Below are positions 10,685 to 21,940 of a DNA stretch of 64,000 bases, piece after piece; positions within the stretch are counted from its first letter, which is position 1; every line of letters starts with the position of its first letter. Made by a program: the position numbers and the translations under genes. Under the pieces are notes generated by a model. That model was not told where the DNA came from. It saw nothing but the letters and a program-made list of their open reading frames with translations, and made no database searches. The DNA is from Viola odorata. Lineage: Eukaryota > Streptophyta > Magnoliopsida > Malpighiales > Violaceae. The stretch is from contig OY829546.1 of assembly GCA_963691705.1 (NCBI GenBank), positions 32,272,040 to 32,336,039 on the forward strand, given 5' to 3'.

Positions 10685-10885
10685 CCGGTAACCGTTCGGA
10701 TGTGTCTCGGGTGCCTAACACCTTCCCGAGACCATAATACGACCCTGAACCTTTGTCTGGGGTCCAGACCCCTTTTTTTTTTGTGCCTTTAGTTTTTTTA
10801 CTTATTATATTTCCTATGCCATGACGATTAGGGTTCCCTAAGCCTAGCAACCAAATTAGGGTGGCGACTTCATTGCATGCTGCTA
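10685..10885 (+). promoter_or_regulatory. Conserved LTR 3' block with PBS-like decoy
   Basis: CCGGTAACC, GGTGCCTAACACCTTCCCGA and CCATAATACGACC (10685-10750), then GGGTGGCGACTTCATTGCAT (about 10860), are shared in order with solo LTR C (59526-59700) and both LTRs of element B. TGGCGACTTCA at 10862 resembles the true PBS 110 bp downstream. Confidence 0.75.
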
Positions 10886-10971
10886 GGCGTCCCTTTTACG
10901 CCGAGCATCTGAAGGTCTCAAATTTCGTTGCACACTCGCGAATTTTTTTTTTAATTTCCGAGGCGCGACAG

Positions 10972-10991
10972 TTTGGCGACTCCACTAGGGA
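10972..10991 (+). promoter_or_regulatory. Primer-binding site of element A
   Basis: TTTGGCGACTCCACTAGGGA follows the LTR end by one base. The minus-strand element B has the almost identical TTTGGCGACTTCACTAGGGA next to its 5' LTR. The position and TGG start fit a tRNA primer-binding site. The tRNA was not assigned. Confidence 0.8.
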
Positions 10992-11511
10992 CTTTTAGGG
11001 TCGGAGCCGGTTTTATCTTTTTAGAGAGGTGTTTTATTTGTTTATTTATTTGCTTTGATCAATTGTTGGCCTGTTTATTTATTTGCTTTATCAATTGTCA
11101 TATGCATTTCATAGCGCCCTACACCCAGGGGACAATTACCAAAATAGGAGGGTAGTAGTGACGCCCTAGGACACATGTCCTGGGTAGTGTTCACCAATCC
11201 CAACTCGGATGAACCCCTAAAGCCAGTCGAAAGGTTATACGATTTCGCAAGAAATCGGGCGACTGGACGACACTTTAGGGACCTTTTCATGGTATCATCC
11301 GGGAACCATTCAAGCCAGTTAGAGGTGTCGGAATCAGAGCCCCAGCATGTGCATCATGATTATACCTGTTTGTCGTGGCTCTATTTGTCTTGTTGGCATA
11401 TTGACATGATTTTTCTTTCTTTTATACGAACTGTAAATTTCTTACCCATGCAGGTTGCTTTGCATTTAAAATTTTATTTTTGTCCCATAGGACCCATTTT
11501 GCTCATTCGAC
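10992..11511 (+). other. 5' untranslated leader of element A
   Basis: No gene is seen before the ORF1 ATG at 11512. Positions 11161-11220 hold a block (GGACACATGTCC ... TTCAC ... TCGGATGAACCCCTAA) matched by the leader of element B in reverse orientation at 56701-56760. A polypyrimidine stretch ending CATGCAG at about 11452 could be a 3' splice site paired with the LTR donor at 7847. Confidence 0.65.
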
Positions 11512-13226
11512 ATGTCAGCACCTACACTACTTTCATTTAATATTTTCGGGGGACGAAGCTTCGACGATCAAGCTGCCCAAGGAGATCTGTTGGAACGTGG
11601 GTTCGCCCCTGACATCACCACCAAGATAAAAGTAGAAGTCGTGGACTTTGACTTAACTAGGATTCGGATGTTGAGAAATGAGAAGACGAAGAGACACAGT
11701 TTGAGGGTATTTATGGAAAGCTACTGACCCTAGTTGATGTAAAGACTGATTGGGGTTGCATCCGGGCAGCCCTAAAATTCTGGGATCCCTATTATCGGTG
11801 CTTCTCTTTCGACAAAGAGGTAGACTTGACCCCTACGCTAGAGGAGTACTCAGCTCTGATGTGCTTCACCTCTCCTATATCGGCCATATACCAGAATGTT
11901 CGACTCGACTCCTCAAGTGTCAAAATAAGGCTCGATAAGCTGTTAGGAATCACTACTCGTGTCAGAGAGGGGGACTACTTCTGGTGCTGGTCAGATATTG
12001 AGGCACGCTTTCGATTGTCCAACGGAAAGAAACGCTTAAGGATTCTGGCCTTCGCCATTGTAGGATTTGTCCTCTTTCCGAAAATGAGGAATGCCATCGA
12101 CTTTGCAGCAGCCAACATCTTTTACGAGATGGAAACAAATGCCATCAATCCTACAACAGCCATTCTGGCCGAGACCTTTCGCTCCTTGGACTCTTGTCGA
12201 AGAAAAGGGAAAGGGAGACTTACATGTTGCACCCAGTTGTTGACAGTATGGTTGGTCAGCCACTTCAAGCAGATTCCTGATCAGACCATTTTCTTCGCAA
12301 GTTACATAAGGTCATGTCCTCTTCTCAGGGTTATCAATGCAATGACCACGGATAGATGGGAGATGGAAAATAAGGATGTCTGGATCAACCGATTCATAAA
12401 TCTCTCAGAAGAAGACTTCAGTTGGCACGCCAAGTGGCTGCAGACTTCCAATCCCATCGTCTGCTGCGGACACTTACCTTGGGTTCCTTTGATCGGAGCA
12501 TGGGGATGCGTTCAGTATTGTCCGGCCCTCGTCCTCAGACAGTTTCGCATCACCCAAATCATTCCAGTAACTTTTGGCATGACGAAATCAGACCTGCCAC
12601 ACGCTGGAGAAGATCAGAACATTCAGCTGTACGCCCATGACTGGGCCCACCCTTTCTGCCTCAAAGGGCACGGCATCTCTGCAACCACAATACCAGAATA
12701 TCCACAGTGGAGGTCGAGACGAGTTAATGGTAATGTCTTACCTCGCCCAGAAAATCAAAAACCGATGGAAGAAGAAGGGGAATCGCAAGTGAGCGAAGGA
12801 ATGGATGTCATGGCTTACGCTCAAGTGGTAGAACAGATGCTAGCAGCACAAGAAGAACGAGATCTGATGATAGAGGAAAGGGATATGGCCGAAGCTCGTC
12901 AATGTGGCTTAAAGGTCCAGATGAATGAACTGGACAGGCAGCACAAGGAGTTCGTCCGCGTACAAACAGTACAAAAGAATATGGCCCTCAGGGCCTTTAA
13001 GGAACGCTTGAGCAGTGAAACCCGCAAAAGAGAAGCATCAAGTGCCATAATTGAAGACAGGGATTCAACGATAAGGGTTTTGACTACTCGCGCAGACTTG
13101 GGAGAAAGGAACAACCAAGTACTGCAAAGCCGAATTACCGCCTTAGAGGCTGAGTTAGAGATGAAGAAAGGGGAGTTGGCTTCGATGGAGTACCTTTGGC
13201 AGCAGGACTCGGACGCCCAGGAATGA
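11512..13226 (+). pseudogene. Ogre ORF1 (pre-gag protein), frameshifted
   Basis: The protein-like frame starts at ATG 11512 (MSAPTLLSFNIFGG), shifts frame near 11690-11710, and continues to the stop at 13224-13226. Conserved-looking motifs after the shift include WGCIRAALKFWDPYY, LTPTLEEYSALM, RIPDQTIFF-like KQIPDQTIFFASYIRSC, and WHAKWL. The C-terminal third (about 12760-13220) is Glu/Arg/Lys-rich and probably coiled coil. Ogre elements encode such an ORF1 upstream of gag; its role is unknown. It resembles plant proteins annotated with DUF7745, from memory. The single frameshift makes this copy non-functional unless it is a sequence error. Confidence 0.75.
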
Positions 13227-14000
13227 CACCTTCAGGGAAAGGCTCGGAGATCGGCCCATCTGTTCTGTTTAGCTAGGACCCCTAATTTCATCTATCCTAG
13301 CCATTTTTGATGAATTTAGGAAGTTGGCAAGTCTACCATATTTTGTAAACGCTTTTTAATAAAGTCGTACTCTTTCGGATATTTATTAAATCGACTCATC
13401 TTTTCCATATCAACTATCCCTCCAATATAAACTCAAAAAAAAAAAACAAAAAAACAAAAAAAACAAAATCCCCTCGGGGTAAAACACAATCATCTCACCG
13501 AAATTCCGAAAAATCAGAACAAGTATTCAAAACATCCGAGTATCACTCACTCATGGCCATGTCTTCCTAGTTTATCACAAAAACTCCAAAGATTGTCGCC
13601 TCTCCCCTCGGTTGAGTTTACCAGGCATCAGACATTACATCGTCAAGAGTATAGCGTAAAAGAGACCTTCCTGGCATAGCGGCATTGGTTACCCCTGCTG
13701 ATTTGGGCTTCGCCGTTAGCATCTCAGATTGGCTTCATATCGGGGGAATGTATAGAGGCTTCCTTCGTATCTTGTCAACCACTGGGATTCCTCGCCTCAC
13801 CGACCTCCTTGAAAATATCAAATGAAAGTGTGGCCGGAAAACAAATGAGCAAATGTGGAGGCCTCGGGATTGCATATCACCTGTATATCCTCACTTGTAT
13901 TTACTTTTTCTGTGTTTTTCCCTTTTTCAGGTTCACGATAGCTCCTCGAAAGCAAGCTACTCCGCACAGGCTCCCCCTAACTAGACTTCAAAAACGAAAA
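13227..14000 (+). other. Spacer between ORF1 and gag, possible intron
   Basis: No gene is seen. The stretch includes an A-rich run at 13436-13468 and ends near TTTTTCCCTTTTTCAG|GTTC (AG at 13928-13929), a good plant 3' splice site. The gag frame is open upstream to 13809, but that extension is hydrophobic and unlike gag, so I place the gag start at 14001. Confidence 0.5.
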
Positions 14001-17000
14001 ATGACTGAACTGGCCAAGACCGACGAAGCACTAATGGCTAGAATCGCAGAGTTAGAGGAGCAAGTTAAGATCACTACAGAAAGAGCCACTAGGGCCGAAA
14101 AGGAAAGAGATGAAGCTGTCGCCGAAGTACCACCGGGTTTTGATCTCCCTCAAACAAAAGGACCTCACTCTTCGCTCACCGTCGCAGGACCTTCCGTACT
14201 CCCGCCACTTTCTGGTCCCCCGGGCCATTGGAGATGGGTTAGTCCCTTCACTGTACCCAACGTTGCGAGTCCTCCAGTTAAGACGGGTGAAGAGATCTCC
14301 CCGTCGCTTCATTACCTTTCAATCAACCCTGCTGTGGACCCCAGCAAGAGCCAGGCCCACCCAGAGGACCTGTATCTCCCTCCTATTCCTCCGAGCACAG
14401 TTCCCGGACCTGTGGGAACTCAGCTCCTCACTTTCAACCCAGCACAACCTCAGTTCTCATCAGAACCAATGTTGCCCTTCGGTTCTAACCCCATTGGGGC
14501 CGAGCAACCGAAAGGGGATCGACTGAATCTTCTCGAGGAGAGGCTCCGAGCAATTGAAGGGGTTGATCCATTTGACCCTACCGGCCCCGCCGACATGTGC
14601 ATGGTCCCCGGGATCGTCATACCTCCGAAGTACAAGATCCCGGACTTCGAAAAATATACTGGGGTAGAATGCCCGAAGACCCACCTCAGAGCATACTGCA
14701 ACAAGATGGCAGAGATGATCCACAACGAACCGTTGTTGATCCATTTATTCCGAGAAAGCTTGACCAAGCACGCCCTAACATGGTATATGGGGCTGGACAA
14801 AGCCAGGATCAGGACGTGGAGAGACCTGTCCGATGCCTTCTACCGACAATACAAATTCAACATGGAGGTGGCTCCTGACCGCGCCGACCTGCAAAATCTG
14901 GAAAAGAAAATCGGCGAGTCCGTGAAGACCTATGCTCAGAGATGGAGAGAGTTGGCTTTGAGAATCTCTCCACCCTTAAGCGACAAGGAACTCTTGTCGA
15001 TTTTCTTGCACACCTTCAAAGCTCCCTACTACACCTACCTGATCTCGAACCCCTCAAACAGCTTCTCCGACATGGTCCTAATTGCCGAAAGAGTCGAGCA
15101 AGGGATTAAGTCTGGGCGAATCACGCATCCAACACCAGAGTCTGTACCTAAGAAAGCATCAGTCGTGAAAAGGGACGTCGGATTTGTCGCTCCCCAAGTT
15201 AATCAGGGGCAGCCGTTTCCGCCACCACCGCCTTATTTGGTACCACCGCCGTATCAGCCGGCATCACTATATCAACCCACCTCCTTTCCTTTTAATTCAC
15301 CACCAATCGCTAATATCCTACCTCAAAATCCTACTCATTTCCCACCACCTCCAGTGCAAACATCACAACCTATACAACCCAAACCATATAACCCACCAAA
15401 AGACCCAAATAACCAAAACACGACCAATAATCGGTGGAACCGAGAGCCTCCACCTCCTCTCCCTCTCCCTGCAGGAGAAATCTACAAACATCTCCTGGTG
15501 GCCGGACAGATCGTACCGGTTCCGGCTCAGCCTCAATTGCCTCCTTACCCAAAGTGGTATGATCACAACGCAAGATGCGAATATCACGCTGGAGCCCCAG
15601 GTCACACTCTGGAAAATTGCTTCGCATTCAAGGCAAAGGTCCATCACTTAATCAAAAGTGGATGGGTATCTTTCGAAGGATTAGCAAAAGGACCCAACAC
15701 ATCCACCAACCCTCTTCCCAATCATTCCCAAGGAAAGGGAGGGGTGAATGCCATCTCGGCAGGAGAAAGCAACGACCATTTATCTTCCGCATCGAGTTGG
15801 CCACAAGAACAGCTTTTCCAGGCCTTAGCTCGAGAGGGATATGTGCTATACTCATGGGGCAATCCGAGTCACTGCATGTACTGCAAGGGGAGCGACGGTC
15901 ACAAGATCCGAAGCTGCAAGTCATTCGCAAAAAAGGTGAGACAACTCTCGAGTCTCGGGGTAATACAAACCCAGAAAGTGACCCCTGGGGAAGGATCCAT
16001 CAACACGATCGGAGATGGATTTCCTATCCCGCATAACGCCAATGGAACCCCGCTCCAAATGGTCCAGAAGAAAAGATCGACTTCATCGTGCAAGCGGTTC
16101 TCCGCGCGCCGCGACGAAGGCGACCGCGAGATTGACACCTTGGGCCAACCTTCCGGGAAGTTCGATTACCTCGTCAGGTATTCGGCACCACCTTCCTATT
16201 CTAGCACAGTGCCCTTACTACCTTCTTGGGAATCCTCAGACTCCGAGTCATACCCTTCACCGACATGGTCGCTTCCTCCGTTTCCTTTGAAAGAGATCTA
16301 CGCAAGCCTTTTGGCAGACGGGCAGATTACACCATCCCCACTCTCTCCTCAATCCCTTCCTTACCCTAGCTGGTATGATCCAAAGGATAGCTGCGAATAT
16401 CATGCCGGAACCCGAGGACACTCCTTGGAAAACTGCTACGACTTTAGAGAGAAGGTCGAGCACCTAACCAAAGAAGGACGAATCTCGTCCAAAGGTTTGA
16501 CAAGGGGTCCTGATATGACAACCAGTCCTCTACCGCACCATAATCCTGGGATAAGCGACATTTCTTCCATTGGAATTGACCTTTCTCACCTGTCGATGGG
16601 GGAAGTACCCAATGAAGAATTGTTCTTCGCATTAGCCAACAACGCTTATTTGTCATTCCCAGGGAATAGTCAGGCCCAATGCCTATTCTGCCAAGGGGAA
16701 AGCAAGCATGACATCCAGGATTGCAGACTTTTTCGGCAAAAAGTCAAGCAACTCGCAACATTCGGGATCATTCAAACCAAAGGGGAAACCCAAGGAGCCA
16801 TCAACGCCATCGAGGACAATCCACCAGCACCTTACTCCTTCGAATATGTGGCCCAGGCAGGGGAGGCAGCCACGATCCCACGCAAAGTAGTATTCACATT
16901 AGCTGTAAATACTCCCAGCCGGGACTTACACGCGGTCCCATTCAACTACGGATACACGGTGGTCACCACCCCTTCTGCAGTCGCACCAACAACACTCGCT

Positions 17001-17282
17001 ATCGGCGAAGCCTCTCATATCGGGGGCATGACCCGCACTGGAAGATGTTACATTTCGGAGGAAGTAGAAAAGCAACGACAAGCCAAAGGGAAAGACCCTG
17101 TGATCCGCGAAGAGACGATAGAGGAGGCGCAAGGTTTGAGCAAACCTGTAACCGAGGACGAGACAGCTGAGTTCCTCAAGATCATGAAACAGAGCGAGTT
17201 CAGCATCATCGAACAGCTAAAGAAAACCCCAGCTCGTATCTCCATCATGGAGCTGATCCTCACTTCAGAGCCGCATCGCTAA
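14001..17282 (+). pseudogene. gag of element A with duplicated nucleocapsid module
   Basis: The ATG at 14001 is chosen because the following MTELAKTDEALMARIAELEE aligns with the gag start of element B. In order: N-terminal coiled coil (residues 1-35, ERATRAEKERDEA), a Pro-rich linker, a capsid domain (residues about 245-345; LFRESLTKHALTWYM, RTWRDLSDAFYRQYKFNM, TYAQRWRELA), then two tandem nucleocapsid modules (15460-16025 and 16270-16820). Each module has a CEYHAG..GH.LENC knuckle and a CX2CX5HX4C knuckle. The frame ends at TAA 17280-17282 in the same phase as the protease frame, so this is one gag-pro frame cut by a nonsense codon. Gag would package element RNA. Confidence 0.88.
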
Positions 17283-18364
17283 GCTCTCTTAAAAGTCTTG
17301 AAACAAGCTTTCGTGACTAAGGATATCACCACAGAAGGGGTGGAAAACCTTGTCGGAAGGATCCAAGCCTTAAGCAGCATTTCCTTCTCGGAAGAAGAGA
17401 TCGACCCCTCGGGAAGAGATCACAACAAGGCCCTATACATCACGGTGGAATGTAAGGGACACGTCATAGCAAAGGCCCTAATCGACAATGGGTCCGCACT
17501 TAATGTCATGCCCAGGCATGTCCTTGAACAGTTGCCGGTCGATTCCTCCCTCATAAAACCTAGCGGAATGATGGCGAGGGCTTTCGATGGCACCACTCGA
17601 GAGATCATCGGGAACATTGAGTTGGATATGGTCATCGGGCCCCACCCTTTCATCTTGACATTCCAGATCATGGAAATCCAACCCGCCTATAGCATGCTTC
17701 TAGGACGGCCTTGGATCCATTCAGCGGGAGCCGTCCCCTCTTCCCTGCATCAGTTCCTCAAATACGTCAAAGACAATGCCCTCATCACAATAAAGGCAGA
17801 AGAAGCCTTGATTTTGGCCAAGCATGCATCCGTGCCTTACATCGAAACTGCCGAAACCTTGGAGAGTTCCTTCCAAGCCTTTGAAATCGTCAACGCGGGT
17901 TGGATCGAGGAGGGATCCCCCGTTTGCGAAACCTCAAAATCGGGGGTAGCCGAAACAACCACTAAGTCAACACTAGAGGGAAGCTTCCAATTAGGAAAAC
18001 GGCTCGGGGCCGAGTTACAAGGATCGAAAGGCTGGGCGCCTCCGAAGAGCTTCGGAGATCGATTTGGGTTAGGGTACCAACCCAGCAAGGCCGATTTCAC
18101 CAGGATCGCCCAAGAAAAGAAAGAAAAGCAGCTGGCTAAGCTATTTGGACGTTCTGCGCCAAAGGGCAAAATGCTGATTCCCCATATCAGAACCACGTTC
18201 CCCTTCGCCGCTGAAACCATCAATGAAAATCCAATCAGGATATCAGACCTCCGTATCTGCACTCTAGGAGAAGAAGGATCGTCGCCTGGTTCAGTCATTT
18301 TCGTTAAGAAGTCAGGGGAGTCTGTGGGCAACTGGACCATCACCATGCTTCCGGATGTCTCTCC
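17283..18364 (+). pseudogene. Aspartic protease region of element A
   Basis: It continues the gag frame directly after the TAA. The active-site motif is ALIDNGSALNVMP (about 17478-17516), with the pepsin-like second motif MLLGRPWIHSAGAVPSSLHQ at about 17695-17755. The DNGS form in place of DTGS/DSGS is also seen in G1. The enzyme would cleave the gag-pol polyprotein. The last codon is split by the intron at 18365. The frame is open here, but translation from gag would need to pass the stop at 17280, and no separate start is evident. Confidence 0.83.
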
Positions 18365-18518
18365 GTAAATTTCTCATTTTGAAAAATATATATATGTTTT
18401 TGGCACGTTTTCTTACGAAAACATTTTTGTAGGGACTCCTGTTCCCTTTTGTTAAAAATCAATATATATGCAAATTTTCATTTTTACGCATCTCTTTTTT
18501 TCGCGCTTTTAATTTCAG
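18365..18518 (+). other. Intron between protease and RT of element A (154 nt)
   Basis: The donor TCC|GTAAAT and the acceptor TTTAATTTCAG|GATGAG flank a T-rich 154-nt segment that contains in-frame stops (first TAA at 18366). Removing it joins phase-2 to phase-1 codons and keeps one open frame from protease into RT. A spliced intron at this point is a known feature of Ogre elements. Unspliced RNA would yield gag-pro only. Confidence 0.8.
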
Positions 18519-20460
18519 GATGAGTGTTAGTTCGGATTGTCTTGATAAAACCTATGTCTTTACTGGCGAAGAAATCATCGCTACGACCGAAGACAAGGCC
18601 GAAGTCTCCGACGAACTGACCCGTTTACTAGAAAGTTCAGAAAAGGAAATAACCCCTCATCGGGAGGAATTGGACGAAGTAAACTTGGGGGCAAGCAATG
18701 AGAGTCAAAAACTGGTCAAGATCGGAACTACCCTGGATACGACTCAGAGAGAAAGGTTGATTTCTCTCCTCAAGGACTACTCCGATGTATTCGCATGGTC
18801 ATACGCCGACATGCCAGGTCTTGATCCCGGGATAGTTGAGCATCGTATTCCGTTAAAACCTGAGTTTAAGCCTGTCAAGCAAAAACTTCGGAGGATGCAT
18901 CCAGACATCCTTCTGAAAATCAAAGAAGAAGTTACCAAGCAACTAGACGCGGGTTTTTTGAAAGTTGCGGAGTACCCAGAATGGATCGCCAACATAGTGC
19001 CAGTGCCTAAGAAAGATGGGAAGGTTCGCATGTGCGTGGACTTTCGGGATCTCAATCGAGCTAGCCCTAAAGACGACTTCCCTCTTCCCCATATCGACAT
19101 CTTAGTAGATAGTGCCGCTAGAAATGACATGTTCTCTGTCATGGACGGATTCTCGGGGTACAATCAGATCAAGATGACACCCGAGGACAGTGAAAAGACG
19201 ACCTTCATCACGCCCTGGGGAACCTTCTGCTACAAAGTGATGCCCTTCGGATTAAAGAACGCAGGAGCCACGTACCAACGTGCTGCTGTCACCCTTTTCC
19301 ACGACATGATGCATAAAGAATTGGAAATATATGTCGACGACATGATAGCCAAGTCTCGTGGCACGCAAGATCATGTGGACATCCTGAGGAAGGTGTTCGA
19401 ACGGTTGAGGCAATTTCGGCTACGGCTAAACCCAGCTAAGTGTACCTTCGGAGTGACTTCCGGGAAGTTATTGGGATTCATCGTCAGCAACAAAGGTATA
19501 GAAGTGGATCCTGATAAGATAAAAGCCATTCAGGAGCTACCCGCTCCCAGCACCGAAACGGAAGTACGAAGCTTTTTAGGACGCATCAACTACATCGCTC
19601 GCTTTATCAGCCAGTTAACACTTACCTGCGAGCCGATGTTCAAGATGCTAAGGAAACACGGAAATGCAGAATGGGACGAAGACTGCCAAAAAGCCTTCGA
19701 GAAAATCAAGACATATCTGCAAAGCCCACCGGTACTAGTTCCCCCGACGCCAGGACGGCCCTTGCTCATGTACATGACAGTCACGGCTAGCGCCATGGGT
19801 TGCGTTTTGGGACAGCACGACGAGTCTGGAAGGCGTGAACAAGCCATCTACTACCTCAGCAAAAAATTCAACGAGTGCGAAATGCGCTACTCTATGTTGG
19901 AACAAACTTGTTGCGCCCTAGCATGGTGCGCCCGAAGGCTCCGGCAGTACATGTTGTATTACACGACTTGGCTAATCTCTCGCATGGACCCCTTGAAATA
20001 CATTTTCGAAAAGCCGTACCTGTCAAGTCGCATTTGTAGATGGCAAGTCTTATTAGCTGAGCACGAGATCATCTATGTGACTCAGAAAGCGGTTAAAGCA
20101 AGCGCCCTCGCCGATCACTTGGCCGATCATGCCTCGGACGAGTACGAGTCGTTGAGCTTCGACTTCCCCGATGAGGACATCATAATGATTGAAGATGAGA
20201 TCACAGAAAATCTCCGAGAAGACGATTGGTGGACCATGTTCTTCGACGGTGCGGTGAACCTCTCGGGCAAGGGAGTGGGAGCCGTGGTCATAGCCCCAGA
20301 TGGCCGTCAATTCCCCATAGCATGCAAATTGAACTTCCCATGCACCAATAACGTCGCCGAGTATGAGGCATGCATCAGTGGTCTGACAGCAGCCATCGAC
20401 TTAAAAGTAAAGAAGCTCCGAATCTTCAGCGATTCAGCACTCGTCATCTATCAAGCCTAG
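18519..20460 (+). pseudogene. Reverse transcriptase with dual RNase H of element A
   Basis: The RT core shows VPVPKKDGKVRMCVDFRDLN, DMFSVMDGFSGYNQI, MPFGLKNAGATYQR and the catalytic YVDD at 19330-19341 (residues 271-274 from 18520). The first RNase H (about 19740-20130) lacks a clear first Asp (MYMTVTASAMG). A second, archaeal-like RNase H follows with FFDGA, NVAEYEA and FSDSALV, giving the D, E and D catalytic residues. A degenerate first and intact second RNase H is typical of the Tat lineage. An in-frame TAG at 20458-20460 separates it from the integrase frame, which continues in the same phase. It copies element RNA to DNA. Confidence 0.92.
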
Positions 20461-21940
20461 GATCTATGGCAGACACGGGATTCCAAGCTCATCCCTTATC
20501 AAAGGCTACTCACCTAACTCACACGGGAATTCGAGGAAACCGAATTCGATCGAGTCGACAGAGAAAAGAACCGCTTCGCAGATGCATTAGCCACGTTGGC
20601 CTCAATGTTTAAGTTAGAATGCGGAGTAATGCTCCAACCATTGAGAGTGGAAGTAAAGGAAACTCCGGCATGTTGTGTCGCCTTGGAAGAGGAACCTGAC
20701 GGCAAGCCATGGTTCTACGACCTAGTACAGTTCATCAGAAACCGGGAGTACCCACCGGGGGCAAGCCGGGTTAGCAAAAAGACCCTCCAACGCTTAGCAC
20801 TAGACTTCTACCTCGACGGCGAGGTTCTATATAAAAGGAGAGTTGATGGAGCTTTGCTTCGCTGCGTCACCATGACCGAGGCAAAGAGAATCATAGCAGA
20901 GATCCACGAAGGGGTTTGTTCCACACACGCAAGTGGACACATGATGACCAGGCAGATAATGAGGCAAGGTTATTTTTGGCTCACCATCGAACGAGATTGC
21001 ATCAGCTATTTTCGGAAGTGCCACAAATGTCAAATCTATGCGGACCATCTCCACGTCCCTCCAGCCCCTCTCTTCAGCATGACGTCGCCTTGGCCTTTTG
21101 CAATGTGGGGAATCGACATCATCGGCCAAATTCATCCAACAGCCTCTAATGGCCATCGCTTCATCTCGTAGCAATCGACTATTTCACCAAATGGGTAGAG
21201 GCCACCTCTTACTCCAACATCACTCAGAAAACCACCACGCGATTCATTGAGAGAAATATCATTTGCCGTCATGGGGTCCCAGAAACCATCATCACGGACA
21301 ACGGCACCAATCTCAACGGAAAGATGATTGACGATCTTTGCCAACGTTGGAAGGTGAAGCACCGAAACTCGTCACCATATCGACCAAAGATGAATGGCGC
21401 AGTCGAAGCAGCAAACAAGAACCTGAAGAGGATCATCCAAAAGATGGTAATCACTCACAAAGACTGGCACGACATGCTTCCCTTCGCACTACATGCTTAT
21501 CGGATAGCAACCCGTACATCCACAGGGGCAACTCCCTACTCATTAGTTTACGGCATGGAAGCCGTAATTCCCCTCGAGGTAGAAATTCCTTCTCTCAGAA
21601 TCCTGGCAGAATCTGAAGTAGAAGAATCTGATTGGGCGAGAGTGAGGTACGAGCAGCTGAACCTCCTTCCCGAAAAGCGCTTGGCCGCTATCTGCCATGC
21701 GCAATTATATCAGCAAAGAATGGTCAACGCTTATAACAAGAAAGTGCGACCTCGCAAATTCGAGGCTGGGAATTTAGTGCTAAAGAAAATTCTCCCTCAT
21801 CAGGAGGCCAGCAAAGGAAAGTGGGCCCGTACCTGGTCAAAAGTGCATTCTCAGGGGGTGCCCTAATGCTAACCAACATGGATGGAGACGATCTCCCGAA
21901 ACCGGTAAATGTCGATGCAGTCAAGAGATACTTCGCCTGA
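20461..21940 (+). pseudogene. Integrase of element A, frameshifted
   Basis: The first part (to 21171) is in the RT phase and contains the HHCC zinc-binding domain (IHEGVCSTH, then CHKCQ) and the first catalytic Asp (WGIDIIG). A frameshift near 21166 moves the frame; the second part has ITDNGT and NGAVEAANK, the second Asp and the Glu of the DDE triad. A second frame change near 21810-21830, with apparent loss of some bases, leads to the C-terminal end (LTNMDGDDLPKPV) and the stop at 21938-21940. It would insert element cDNA into the chromosome but is disabled here. Confidence 0.88.

Larger units (their letters stand above)
6773..10970 (+). repeat. 5' LTR of element A (4198 bp)
   Basis: The LTR starts TGTTGATACCCG and ends GGCGCGACA, directly followed by the PBS. 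The start matches the 3' LTR start at 25938 with few differences. Contents in order: hairpin at 7456-7501, TATA box at 7699, splice-donor-like GTAAGTTT at 7847, two perfect palindromes at 8250-8313, irregular subrepeats at 8623-9335, a 55-bp minisatellite at 9489-10140 and a conserved block at 10685-10885. Short ORFs inside it have no protein-like features and are not annotated. Confidence 0.92.

Noticed and set aside
13809..14000. Upstream extension of gag in element A
   Set aside because: It is hydrophobic, precedes a likely splice acceptor at 13929 and has no counterpart in gag of element B.
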